From assembly GCA_002412925.1 (NCBI GenBank), contig DHVZ01000003.1, forward strand, positions 62,001 through 126,000: DNA of 64,000 bases, read 5' to 3'. This DNA comes from Anaerolineales bacterium UBA5195. Lineage in GTDB: Bacteria > Chloroflexota > Anaerolineae > Anaerolineales > Villigracilaceae. The position numbers and the translations under genes were made by a program. Position 1 is the stretch's first letter; every line of letters begins with the position of its first letter. Under the pieces are notes generated by a model, which saw only the letters and a program-made list of their open reading frames with translations, searched no databases and was not told the DNA's origin. Positions 25,596 through 33,603 of the stretch are shown here, one piece after another.

Positions 25596-28247
25596 TTATT
25601 CCAGGATAAACTCCTGCCTGCCCACTTCAAAGAAACGCGGGAAATCCGGCAGGGCAAGGTCCCAAAAGGCCGGCGCCCAGATCGCCAGCCCAAGCGGTTC
25701 ACACTCTGCCAGGTAGACCGCCAGGGGTAAATTTTTCGAGAGGCAGATGGCTGCCTCGATCCGGTTGGCAACGAAAACACTCTCAGCCAGTTTGTTGGCC
25801 CCGCCCAGGGTGGGCTGACAGCCAAATTTCCAGGTGGTGCCGCCATCTGGCAGGCGGCACCAGGTCTGGTCAGGGAATTTGATCACGCCATAGGTGAACG
25901 CATCTGCCAGCTGGCCGGTGGATTTATACAGGCGGACGCTGTCACCGCCAGCGCTGAGCAAAATGCCGGTTTCTGAAGCGAAGAAGACCTTGCGCGTGCC
26001 CGGCTGCAGGCTGATATCCTTGAGGGTGTAGGCCGGGGAATCGCCCTCGCGGTCGTCCAACCGATAGCCTGAGATAGAAATGGTCTGTCCGCCCAGGTTG
26101 ATGAGTTCGATGAAGCTGTCCCCGGCATCGACCTTGCCATCGCCATTCCAATCGCTGCGCGGCTGGGCCAGGAACTCATTCAGGACGATGGGCTGGGGCA
26201 GCGCAAGATTGGGCGTGGGCGTCGCCGATTTCTTCGGCGTAGGAGTGCGGGAAGGCGTCCGCGAACGGACGAGGGTGGGAGTACGCGTGGGGGTAGCAGT
26301 GACATCATAGGCCCAGTTACGAGATTGGGGCGAGCCGCAGATTTTATTATTCCCGGTACGATCATCTCCGTTTTTAGTAACACCCGTAGAGGTAAACCAG
26401 GCGGTATCACTATCCGGTACATCCGCCCCGCTCCGCTCCATCGAACAATAAGTTGAAGCATTTCCCGCTGGCCAGGCGCCCCCGTTACCGTTGGCAATAT
26501 CGACGAGTTCACCCTCGGGAGAAAATAATTGGAGGGTTTCAGTGGTATTGGATAAGAGCGCGGTACTGGGATAAATTTGATCTGCCGTAAGATTGGAAAT
26601 GACATAATCATCAACGCGCTCCAGCAGGAAATAACCTCCAGCAGGAATATTACCCACCAGATCAATGGATGGGGCGTTATCTGCCGCTCTCAATTGCCAG
26701 CCTAATGATAGATTAACATTGTTTGGCCCAGGATTGTACAATTCAATCCACTCATCATTAGGATTAGTAGAGCTGGTGCCCATCCAGGCGACTTCATTGA
26801 TAACCAGTTCCATCGAAAGGATTGCGGTCGCCGTTGCCGTTTGTGTCCGGGTGGGGCTGTTCAGCGGGGTCAGCGTCTTGGTGGGAGTCAGCGTCCTGGT
26901 AGGCGTAATGGTTCTGGTAGAGGTGACCGTTGAAGTTGGAGTGATTGTCCTGGTGAGAGTCAGCGTAGCAGTCGCTGTAGCAGTGGGAGTTGGCGACGGG
27001 GTTTGCGTCATCTCGTCTGCCCAATTCAGCAAGCCGGGCGAGCCGTTAATGAAATTACCCCCGCGATCTCTCACGGTAGGTGTGCCATCAAATGTAAGCC
27101 AGATAGAGTCACTGTCTGGGTCTGCACCATTACGCTCCATACTGCGGTAAGGTACAAAACCGGTCCCGGCAGGCCAGGAACCGCCATCCGCGTTGGCGGT
27201 ATCAACGAGTTCGCCCACATCTGTATACAAGCTCAAGCTTTCTCCTGTCGAAGAAAGTGGATCAGAAAATACCTGATTCGAAGGTAAAACGAGGGCATCA
27301 AAAACATTGTCACGACGAGCCAGTAGGAAATATCCCCCCTCCGGGACAGTGCCTGATAATGGGATATCAGGCACGCCATCGGCGGCAATCAAGTGCCAGC
27401 CGTTGAGATCAACTGGATTCGCTGTATCGGGATTGTGCAGTTCAATCCATTGTCCCATCGAGCCATCGGCCTGGGTGCCGCCCCAGCCAATTTCGTTGAT
27501 GACCACGCGGCGCGCGCCAACGGGCGTTACAGTTGGGGTATTCGTTGGCGTGGGAGGTGGACAAGTCAGTACAATTAATAAACTCTCCGGATTACTGCTT
27601 GCAGAAATTCCAAAATCATCATTGTTATTATCAGTATCGAGACAACCCTTTATCCCGCCAACAGCTTTACGCTCATAAGAATTGTTCGTTGGAGGAGTTG
27701 GCGTAAGAGGCGATAATGGTGCTCCCTCTTTATAGGCAGAATTGTTTCCTGTTCCCACTTGATCAACAATCGTACCAAGTGCATTTATCACAGCTATTCC
27801 ACCACCGTCCGTAATGCCGACCCCATATGTAGCATCTGGTGTTACACTTCCAGAATATCCTCCACTACCCGTGTTCGCAATAAGGTAATGTTGGCCGGGT
27901 ATCAAAGTGGCTGAACCTATTGTAACGCGTGAAGATGTCGCCGCAGGAGTGGCCGAATTAGATGCTGAAATTACCCACCCACTAATATTCACAATATTAG
28001 TAGAACGGTTAAATAACTCAATAAATTCATCATTTCCTCCAACTGGACCGCGAAAACGCAATTCGCTGACAACCACATCGGATGTAGATGTTACTTGTGA
28101 CATTTGCATCGCAGTAGCAGATGTTATTCCCATTAACACATAGTTCAAGCCTAAAATAGTCACCCCTAGCAAGCCCGCGATTAAACGGCGCAGCCAGGCC
28201 GGCTGGCCTGGTCGCCTGGGGACGGGAAACACGCTCTGGCTCGTCAT
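25596..28247 (-). CDS. Lamin-tail-domain surface protein with Thr/Pro linkers
   Basis: This 883-residue exported protein has a signal/anchor helix near residues 22-45 (LIAGLLGVTILGLNYVLMGI) and four lamin-tail (LTD) immunoglobulin-like domains. Their start motifs are VVVSELRFRGPVGGNDEFIE (about 58), RRVVINEIGWGG (about 245), MELVINEVAWMG (about 475) and PIVLNEFLAQPRSDWNGDGK (about 690), each with an xExIELxN strand and a GWxL or GYRL strand after it. The domains are joined by long Thr/Pro/Ser linkers rich in TPT repeats, typical of cell-surface stalks. The fourth has a calcium-loop-like DWNGDGKVDAGD. It is likely a cell-surface or adhesive protein. The linker DNA is repetitive, so collapse or expansion between strains is expected. 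Confidence 0.8.
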   Translation of the reverse strand: MTSQSVFPVPRRPGQPAWLRRLIAGLLGVTILGLNYVLMGITSATAMQMSQVTSTSDVVVSELRFRGPVGGNDEFIELFNRSTNIVNISGWVISASNSATPAATSSRVTIGSATLIPGQHYLIANTGSGGYSGSVTPDATYGVGITDGGGIAVINALGTIVDQVGTGNNSAYKEGAPLSPLTPTPPTNNSYERKAVGGIKGCLDTDNNNDDFGISASSNPESLLIVLTCPPPTPTNTPTVTPVGARRVVINEIGWGGTQADGSMGQWIELHNPDTANPVDLNGWHLIAADGVPDIPLSGTVPEGGYFLLARRDNVFDALVLPSNQVFSDPLSSTGESLSLYTDVGELVDTANADGGSWPAGTGFVPYRSMERNGADPDSDSIWLTFDGTPTVRDRGGNFINGSPGLLNWADEMTQTPSPTPTATATATLTLTRTITPTSTVTSTRTITPTRTLTPTKTLTPLNSPTRTQTATATAILSMELVINEVAWMGTSSTNPNDEWIELYNPGPNNVNLSLGWQLRAADNAPSIDLVGNIPAGGYFLLERVDDYVISNLTADQIYPSTALLSNTTETLQLFSPEGELVDIANGNGGAWPAGNASTYCSMERSGADVPDSDTAWFTSTGVTKNGDDRTGNNKICGSPQSRNWAYDVTATPTRTPTLVRSRTPSRTPTPKKSATPTPNLALPQPIVLNEFLAQPRSDWNGDGKVDAGDSFIELINLGGQTISISGYRLDDREGDSPAYTLKDISLQPGTRKVFFASETGILLSAGGDSVRLYKSTGQLADAFTYGVIKFPDQTWCRLPDGGTTWKFGCQPTLGGANKLAESVFVANRIEAAICLSKNLPLAVYLAECEPLGLAIWAPAFWDLALPDFPRFFEVGRQEFILE

Positions 28248-28322
28248 GCCTTTAAATATACACCCAAATTATGCCGGGGAAATTACCCCGACCAGCGCTT
28301 CCAGACAAAGTCGAGCAGCCTG

Positions 28323-28583
28323 CTAACGCGGTTCAACCACCAGCTTGATGGCGGTGCGGACCTTGCCGTCGATTTCGACATCGACAAATTCTGGCACACA
28401 GACCACGTGGATATCATCACCCTTAAGATATCCGGTGGCAAGCACCAGCGCCTTGACAGCCTGGTTGACCGCTCCCGCGCCAATCGCCTGCACATCGGCG
28501 CGTTTGTGCTCGCGGACGACACCTGCGATTGCCCCAGCCACGGCGGAGGTCCGGGAGTTGGCAGAGACTTTGATCATATCCAT
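28323..28583 (-). CDS. spoVS: Stage V sporulation protein S family
   Basis: This 86-residue protein belongs to the SpoVS family, an Alba-like fold that probably binds nucleic acid. Nearly the whole length matches: MIKVSANSRTSAVAGAIAGV, then ADVQAIGAGAVNQAVKAL and YLKGDDIHVVCVPEFVDVEI. A GGGAGA ribosome site precedes the ATG. SpoVS affects sporulation in Bacillus, but it is widespread in non-sporulating bacteria including Chloroflexota and Deinococcota. It stands directly beside the unwinding element of the candidate origin and is transcribed away from it. The LTD-protein gene is 75 bases downstream. Confidence 0.95.
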   Translation of the reverse strand: MDMIKVSANSRTSAVAGAIAGVVREHKRADVQAIGAGAVNQAVKALVLATGYLKGDDIHVVCVPEFVDVEIDGKVRTAIKLVVEPR

Positions 28584-28619
28584 GTTGATTCTCCCAAAAG
28601 ATTCAAAACGAGGGGCTAG

Positions 28620-29006
28620 TTATGCTTCAAGAAGATTGTACAAGATAATCAAGGTCAATTCAAGCCGTATAGTTTTCCCATTTATATTTATAGGATGATA
28701 AATAGTAATCGTAGTAGGGTCTGTGGATATGTGGATAAAACGAGCTGACCCCCACGGGTAGTTGCTTCAGGCTGACCGATTCCCAGATGTGGTGGAAATT
28801 TGTTTCGACAGGTGTTTGCCCTCCTGTGGATAACCCTGCCGCTCTGGAGGCGCGTTTTCCACAATGTCTGATGAAATCCATAAATGGGGCTTATCAGAGA
28901 GTACCCCCCAGATCTGGGGGGTACTCTGAAAGAGTTTTATCGAACAATTGAGCAGGTTGTCCACAGGGCGAGTCAGTTATCCACAGATTATGGGCAGTTA
29001 TCCACA
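28620..29006. other. Candidate chromosomal replication origin (oriC)
   Basis: This 500-base gene-free stretch holds seven DnaA boxes: TGTGGATAT 28722-28730, TGTGGATAA 28730-28738, TGTGGATAA 28825-28833, TTTTCCACA 28855-28863, TTGTCCACA 28957-28965, and TTATCCACA at 28977-28985 and 28998-29006. Directly left of the first pair come a GC step (GGTC) and a row of triplets (TAG TAG, TCG, TAA, TAG at 28703-28717), which on the other strand reads CTACTACGATTACTA. That is the DnaA-trio layout of the Bacillus unwinding site. An AT-rich stretch (28620-28700) follows, where melting would occur. Gene direction changes around here, dnaN is 6 kb away and parS 14 kb away. No dnaA is adjacent. Confidence 0.88.
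28898..28927. repeat. 30-bp perfect palindrome inside the candidate origin
   Basis: A perfectly self-complementary 30-base sequence with 15-base half-sites, each containing six consecutive C or G and centred on AGATCT, lies between the left and right DnaA-box groups. It could form a cruciform or bind a dimeric origin regulator. Confidence 0.9.
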
Positions 29007-29081
29007 GGTTTTTCTGAAAAACACCCCGCGGTGAAGTTGCGTGGATAGCCATATCTGGGGGTATCTTTTTGCCGCGCAGGG

Positions 29082-30071
29082 TCAGACCCCGTTCTCGACT
29101 GCGATTTGCTCCAGAATCTCCTCCAGCCTGTCGAGGAAAGCGTCGAGGGCCTGCAAGCGTTCGGGCAGCGCGTCAGCGCCCAGCCCCATTTCGGCGCAGA
29201 CCCCGGCCCAGGCCTTGGTTTGATCGGCATCGAAAGAGCCGTTTTCGGCGGCCAGGGCCCAGGTCGTCAGCAGCGGCCAGAGCGCGGCAGTCGGCAGGTC
29301 GCTTTCCAGTTGCGAGGTAATCGCGGCTTGGTAGTACCCCAGGCGCGCGGCGTGCAGGCGCGCATCCAGCGGCGATTGCGCCGCTGCTTTGAAAGCAATT
29401 TCCCAGGCCAGCCGCCACTGGCTGATCAACTCTCCATTGACAGCCCCGGCCGCACTGGCGAACAGGGTCTGGATCATCTCATCCTGGTCGAGGCTTTGGG
29501 CGCGGGCGGGGAAGTCGGCCAGCAACTTTCGCTCAGGGATGGGCGGGCCGTTCAGGATGACCAGGCCGTTGGCGGCGTTGTAAACTGCCTCGAGCAGTTT
29601 ACGCGGGTTCGCGCTTTCAGGATCCAGCTGCATGGCGTACCAGGCCTCGCGCGCCGGAACAGAGAAAAAGCGCGCGCGCTTGATCAGATTTGCGATGTCC
29701 TCGAACTGTGAGCGCACGATCGACTGGGTATACTCGAAGAAGCGTCCCTTTTGGTGCAGCAGGCAGGGATCCCACAGGGCCCAGCCGCGCCACGGGTCGC
29801 CGCGCAGTTCGCGCGGCTGCGCATACAGGCTGGCGGCCTGATAGGCGATATCCAAATGGAAATCGTTCGATAATTTGACGATCTCCCGCTCCACCGGCGG
29901 CTCGCCGTTGCAGATGACCAGTAAATCCACGTCGGCGGTGCTTTCGACCGCGGCCTCCTCGGGGCGCAGGGAGCCGACCAGGAATACGGCGGTCACGTTC
30001 ATATCCGGGACGAAACACTTTTGAACGGTATCTTTTGTCAGTTTGAGCAAAGTTTCGCGGGTAACGCGCAT
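29082..30071 (-). CDS. Nucleotidyltransferase-domain protein
   Basis: This 329-residue protein has an N-terminal nucleotidyltransferase fold of the MNT/kanamycin type: VFLVGSLRPEE, then TADVDLLVICNGEP, which supplies the GS and DxD metal-binding residues. A helical domain of about 200 residues follows, perhaps a HEPN-like or substrate-binding part. A GGAG site 8 bases upstream supports the ATG at 30071; an earlier ATG lies within the kinase gene. It begins 1 base after the deoxynucleoside kinase stop, so the two form a two-gene operon pointing at the origin. It could be a nucleotide- or antibiotic-modifying enzyme; no substrate can be assigned. Confidence 0.75.
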   Translation of the reverse strand: MRVTRETLLKLTKDTVQKCFVPDMNVTAVFLVGSLRPEEAAVESTADVDLLVICNGEPPVEREIVKLSNDFHLDIAYQAASLYAQPRELRGDPWRGWALWDPCLLHQKGRFFEYTQSIVRSQFEDIANLIKRARFFSVPAREAWYAMQLDPESANPRKLLEAVYNAANGLVILNGPPIPERKLLADFPARAQSLDQDEMIQTLFASAAGAVNGELISQWRLAWEIAFKAAAQSPLDARLHAARLGYYQAAITSQLESDLPTAALWPLLTTWALAAENGSFDADQTKAWAGVCAEMGLGADALPERLQALDAFLDRLEEILEQIAVENGV

Positions 30072-30072
30072 A

Positions 30073-30708
30073 TCAATCTCCATCCAGCAGCGTAGGCTGG
30101 TAGGGACTGATCCCCAATGCCTCGCGGATACGATTTTCGATCAGTTTGAGGTGTTCAGGATAACGCACGAAATCGAGCGAATTGCTGTCGATGATCAGGT
30201 AAGGGGTCTCGGTGGTGGCGAAAAAGTCGTCGTAAGCGGCGGCCAGGTCGGCGATGTAGGCGCGCTCCATCGTCCGCTCGTAGGAGCGGTCGCGCAGGGC
30301 GATGCGGGCCATCAGCGTATCCACACTCGCTGAAAGATAAACCGTCAGAGCGGGCAGCGGGATTTTCTCTGCCAGCGCCGCGTGAACGCGGTGATACATG
30401 GTCAGTTCGTCGCCGAACAGGTTGATACGCGCAAACAACGAGTCTTTGGCGAAGGTGTAATCGGCAATCAGGGTCTTGCCCCGGCCCAAAATGGCCGGGA
30501 CGGTGCTGTTCTGCTGGTGATAGCGGCTGAGCAGGAAAAAAATCTGGGTTTGGAAGGCGTAACGGGCGCGGTCGCTGTAAAAATCGGAGAGGAATGGGTT
30601 TTCCTCGAAGACCTCAAGCAATAAATCCGCGTTTTCAAAAGAGGGCTGGAGCAAACGCGCCAGCGTGGTCTTGCCTACTCCAATGACACCTTCGATGGCG
30701 ATGTACAT
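30073..30708 (-). CDS. Deoxynucleoside kinase (dAK/dGK family)
   Basis: This 211-residue enzyme salvages deoxynucleosides to monophosphates. From the ATG at 30708 the protein begins MYIAIEGVIGVGKTTLARLL with the P-loop, as in Bacillus Dck/Dgk. EENPFLSDFY provides the catalytic acid region, DYTFAKDSLFA replaces the usual ERS/DYLF motif, and the arginine-rich lid DRSYERTMERAYI closes over ATP. An upstream ATG would add 13 unconserved residues. It has a GGAG ribosome site. With tmk and deoB elsewhere in the window it contributes to nucleotide salvage. It is divergent from the acyltransferase gene. Confidence 0.88.
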   Translation of the reverse strand: MYIAIEGVIGVGKTTLARLLQPSFENADLLLEVFEENPFLSDFYSDRARYAFQTQIFFLLSRYHQQNSTVPAILGRGKTLIADYTFAKDSLFARINLFGDELTMYHRVHAALAEKIPLPALTVYLSASVDTLMARIALRDRSYERTMERAYIADLAAAYDDFFATTETPYLIIDSNSLDFVRYPEHLKLIENRIREALGISPYQPTLLDGD

Positions 30709-30778
30709 GCAGCGACTCTCCGGGAAAATGATGATTAAGGATACCATAAACTCCCGTATTGCGCGTTCCGTTGGCGCT

Positions 30779-30784
30779 TATAAT
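30779..30784 (+). promoter_or_regulatory. TATAAT -10 box placing the acyltransferase mRNA start at its ATG
   Basis: A consensus TATAAT ends 7 bases before the ATG at 30792 and there is no ribosome site, so the mRNA is probably leaderless. No clear -35 is present 17 bases upstream. Confidence 0.45.
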
Positions 30785-30791
30785 AGCGAGT

Positions 30792-31226
30792 ATGTCTTTT
30801 TATGAATTTCTTGTCGCTGCCCGTAAAAACCCGCTCTTCGGCAAACTGGCGTATTTTGGATTAAAGCTGCTGGGGGCGGAGATTCCCGTCTCGGTGGCGA
30901 TCGGCCCCGGGTTTTTGCTCCATCATGGCGGCGCCGGAGTCGTCATCCACCCGAAAACGGTCATCGGCGCGCGAGTCGGAATCTACCCGGGAGTGACTCT
31001 CGGGCGCGCAGACGTCTATCGCCCGGCCAGCCAGTCGAAGTTCGAGGGGCTGGTTGTCGAAGATGACGCCATCCTCGGCGCCGGGGCGAAAATCCTGTGC
31101 GAGAGCGGTATTTTGCGCGTTGGGCGCGGAACGGTGATTGGGGCGAATGCTGTTTTGCTGGAATCGACCGGCGAGAATGAGCTTTGGGCGGGGATTCCGG
31201 CAAAAAAAGTTGGGCAACGGAGTTAA
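30792..31226 (+). CDS. Hexapeptide-repeat acyltransferase (serine acetyltransferase-like)
   Basis: This 144-residue protein is a left-handed beta-helix acyltransferase, a short relative of CysE and of colanic-acid acetyltransferases. Hexapeptide repeats run from SVAIGPGFLLHHGGAGVVIH, with the likely catalytic histidine pair, through TVIGARVGIYPGVTLG to GTVIGANAVLLEST, ending with the family's WAGIPAKKVGQ tail. The N-terminal CysE helical domain is missing, so a sugar or lipid substrate is more likely than serine. It opens a plus-strand run of glycan genes, which suits polysaccharide acetylation. Confidence 0.82.
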   Translation: MSFYEFLVAARKNPLFGKLAYFGLKLLGAEIPVSVAIGPGFLLHHGGAGVVIHPKTVIGARVGIYPGVTLGRADVYRPASQSKFEGLVVEDDAILGAGAKILCESGILRVGRGTVIGANAVLLESTGENELWAGIPAKKVGQRS

Positions 31227-31282
31227 ACAACGGATGAAACGGAGAAACGGACGCGGGAGCGGATTTTGAAACGGACAAACGG

Positions 31283-32296
31283 ATGACTCAGCGGATTTGC
31301 ATTGTTCCAAAAGTGCATGGCGTGGGCGGGATGGTCTCGTTTCTCCACAAGTTTTCCACAGGTGCGCAAGCGCACGGGGTGGAGGTGGCAAACGATTTAA
31401 CGGCCTGGCCATACGATGCTCTTCTGGTGATTGGCGGCACGCGGGAGATTTTGCCGCTTTGGCGGGCAAAACAGCGCGGCGCGCGGGTTGTCCAGCGCCT
31501 GGACGGGATCAATTGGATCCACCGGGTCCGCCCGGTTTCCTTCAAGCATTCCCTGCGGGCCGAATATGGAAACCTGCTGCTGGCCTTCATCCGCAATTTC
31601 GTGGCGGATCGAATCGTCTACCAATCTGAGTTTTCGCACAAGTTATGGGAGGCGCGGTTTGGCCTTCCCAACAAACCGGTCTCGGTGGCGCATAATGGCG
31701 TCGATTTGCGAATCTATTCGCCGGGGGGAGGGCGGATTGCCAATCCGCCTTACAGGTTGCTGGTGGTCGAAGGCAGCCTGGGCGGCGGTTACGAGAGCGG
31801 GCTGGGGAATGCCGTGCAGCTGGCTGAAAGCCTGACCGCCCGCGGCTGGCCGATGGAAGTGCTGGTGGCTGGTGAAGTCAGCCCGGCGCTCAAGGCGGAA
31901 TGGGCGGCGAAAAGCGCGGTGCTGCTCGAATGGGCGGGGCTGGTTCCGCAGGAGGCCGTGCTGGGGTTGATGCGCTCGGCGCACCTGCTCTTTTCAGCGG
32001 ATGTGCATCCCTCCTGTCCAAACTCGGTGATCGAGGCGCTGGCCTGCGGCCTGCCAGTGGTCAGCTTCGAGACCGGTTCGCTGGCCGAATTGGTGACTCC
32101 TGAATGCGGTTTCATTGCGCCCTATGGCTCGAATGCCTGGAAACTCGAGCCGCCAGATGTGCCTGCTCTGGCTGCCGGGGCGGAGAACGTGCTGAAGGAT
32201 TGGCCGAAGTTCAGTGCGGCGGCGCGCAAGCGGGCTGAATCTGCCTTTGGACTGGAAATGATGGTCGATAAGTATTTGGATGCTTTATTAGGATGA
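31283..32296 (+). CDS. GT4-family glycosyltransferase
   Basis: This 337-residue enzyme has a GT-B fold. The donor-binding half shows EWAGLVPQEAVLGLMRSAHL, then PSCPNSVIEALACGLPVVSF, the E-x7-E motif of GT4, followed by GSLAELV. The N-terminal half opens MTQRICIVPKVHGVGGMVSF, the glycine-rich acceptor loop, and includes RVVQRLDGINW. A 19-base palindrome in the middle encodes RIANPPY, an in-frame insertion in a loop after NGVDLRIYSP. The neighbouring acyltransferase, FkbM methyltransferase and second GT4 point to assembly of a surface glycan or glycolipid. Confidence 0.88.
   Translation: MTQRICIVPKVHGVGGMVSFLHKFSTGAQAHGVEVANDLTAWPYDALLVIGGTREILPLWRAKQRGARVVQRLDGINWIHRVRPVSFKHSLRAEYGNLLLAFIRNFVADRIVYQSEFSHKLWEARFGLPNKPVSVAHNGVDLRIYSPGGGRIANPPYRLLVVEGSLGGGYESGLGNAVQLAESLTARGWPMEVLVAGEVSPALKAEWAAKSAVLLEWAGLVPQEAVLGLMRSAHLLFSADVHPSCPNSVIEALACGLPVVSFETGSLAELVTPECGFIAPYGSNAWKLEPPDVPALAAGAENVLKDWPKFSAAARKRAESAFGLEMMVDKYLDALLG
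31731..31749. repeat. Palindrome inserted in frame in the GT4 gene
   Basis: GGCGGATTG, one base, then CAATCCGCC form a perfect 19-base palindrome inside the coding sequence. It lies in the linker after the NGVD block, near residues 149-156, where insertions are structurally tolerable. Confidence 0.6.
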
Positions 32297-32302
32297 TGAA
32301 AT

Positions 32303-32740
32303 ATGTCCACTGATATCGAAACCCATGCGTTTTTACTCAAACACCTGCGCTCGGTGCAGGAAAACGATACCCAAACGTACCACGAAACGACCGGCGACGA
32401 CCTGACGCTCTACGAGTGGTGGGTGACACCGCATCGGATCGACGGCTTGCCTTTCCATGAATTTATGATGGAAGCCAATGCAAAACGTGGCTCGGTCTTT
32501 GGTGCGGAAGGCGAACCCGCCCCCACGCGCTTCGACCTGTCGAACCTGCACATCCAGCATTATGAAAATACGGCGATTGCGAGTTATACCCTGCTGGTCA
32601 GCACGGCGACGCCGCAGGGCGTTAAAGTGGCTTCCCATAACGAGACACGCGTGATGGTAAAAATTGATGGGAGCTGGAAAGTGGTGCATGTGCATAAATC
32701 ACCGGCTTACGCTGCGCCACATGTCGATCCGCGTTCATGA
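32303..32740 (+). CDS. SnoaL/NTF2-like protein (CaMKII-association-domain type)
   Basis: This 145-residue cytoplasmic protein has the NTF2-like cone fold pattern: an initial helix (FLLKHLRSVQENDTQTYHE), DLTLYEWW, then TRFDLSNLHIQHYENTAIAS and a closing DGSWKVVHVHKSP strand pair, the last as in proteins related to the association domain of calmodulin-dependent kinase II and DUF4440. The VHVHKSP ending favours that group. It may bind a small ligand; no catalysis can be assigned. It starts 6 bases after the GT4 gene and overlaps the FkbM gene by 4 bases. Confidence 0.7.
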   Translation: MSTDIETHAFLLKHLRSVQENDTQTYHETTGDDLTLYEWWVTPHRIDGLPFHEFMMEANAKRGSVFGAEGEPAPTRFDLSNLHIQHYENTAIASYTLLVSTATPQGVKVASHNETRVMVKIDGSWKVVHVHKSPAYAAPHVDPRS

Positions 32741-33600
32741 AAAAACTCTTTCTTTCTTTTGCTTCTTTCATCGCCAGCATCCTGCCGCTGCCGCTCAAGC
32801 AGGCTCTGTACCGTTTCCCGCCGCTGGCGCAGTTCATCCGCAGTTCGATCAACGCTTCAGTTGATGATGGTCTCTCCGTGATTGAAGTTGCAGCGGGATT
32901 GCTCAAGGGTTATCAAGTGCAGCTCAACCTGAAAGCCGAAAAAAGCCGCTGGCTGGGAACTTATGAACCCGAACTCCAGGCAGCGCTGCGCGAATTTCTG
33001 AAACCGGGGATGACGGTTTATGATGTGGGCGCGAATATCGGCTACGTGACGATGATGCTGGCGCACCAGGTTGGCGCAAGCGGGAAAGTCTTTGCTTTCG
33101 AGGCCCTGCCGGTCAACCTCGAACGGATTCAGAAAAACATCGCTTTGAATCACCTGTCCAATGTGACCGTTGTCTCCGGCGCGGTGCTCGATAAAACCGG
33201 AAAAGTCAGCTTTTATGTTCACGACTCGGTTGGAATGGGCAAGGCTGCCGGTTCCGCCGGGCGGCGCGACGCGCAGTACAAGACCGAAATCAGGGTCCCC
33301 GGTCTGTCGCTGGATGAATTTGTCTATGGACAGGGCAACCCCGCCCCCGAGGCTGTCAAAATGGACATCGAGGGCGGTGAAGTACTGGCGCTGCCGGGGA
33401 TGAAGCGTATCCTCGCTGAGCATCATCCGCTGATGCTGCTCGAACTGCATGGGCCCGAATCCGAAAATGCCGCCTGGGAAACACTGACCGCTGCTGGGTA
33501 TACGCTTTATGCGATGGAAAACGGTTATCCGGTGATTGAATCGCCGGATAAATTGGGTTGGAAGGCCTATGTGATTGCGCTTGCCAGGAAGATGGCATAG
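32737..33600 (+). CDS. FkbM-family SAM-dependent methyltransferase
   Basis: This 287-residue enzyme carries an FkbM domain: SAM-binding motif I MTVYDVGANIGYVTMMLA near residues 92-110, FAFEALPVNLERIQKNIALN, and the family signature VKMDIEGGEVLALPGM. FkbM enzymes O-methylate sugars in polysaccharides and antibiotics. The N-terminal 65 residues are hydrophobic and helical and may associate with the membrane. Its ATG overlaps the preceding stop (ATGA) and the next GT4 gene starts 4 bases after it, so the glycan genes are a tight operon. Confidence 0.9.
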   Translation: MKKLFLSFASFIASILPLPLKQALYRFPPLAQFIRSSINASVDDGLSVIEVAAGLLKGYQVQLNLKAEKSRWLGTYEPELQAALREFLKPGMTVYDVGANIGYVTMMLAHQVGASGKVFAFEALPVNLERIQKNIALNHLSNVTVVSGAVLDKTGKVSFYVHDSVGMGKAAGSAGRRDAQYKTEIRVPGLSLDEFVYGQGNPAPEAVKMDIEGGEVLALPGMKRILAEHHPLMLLELHGPESENAAWETLTAAGYTLYAMENGYPVIESPDKLGWKAYVIALARKMA

Positions 33601-33603
33601 AGA

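Noticed and set aside
26820..27000. Tandem repeat-rich DNA considered as a possible CRISPR array
   Set aside because: The repetition encodes the Thr/Pro linker of the lamin-tail protein in frame; there are no equal repeats with unique spacers.
28620..30747. A dnaA gene next to the candidate origin
   Set aside because: None of the neighbouring frames has DnaA AAA+ or HTH signatures; they are spoVS, a nucleotidyltransferase and a deoxynucleoside kinase.
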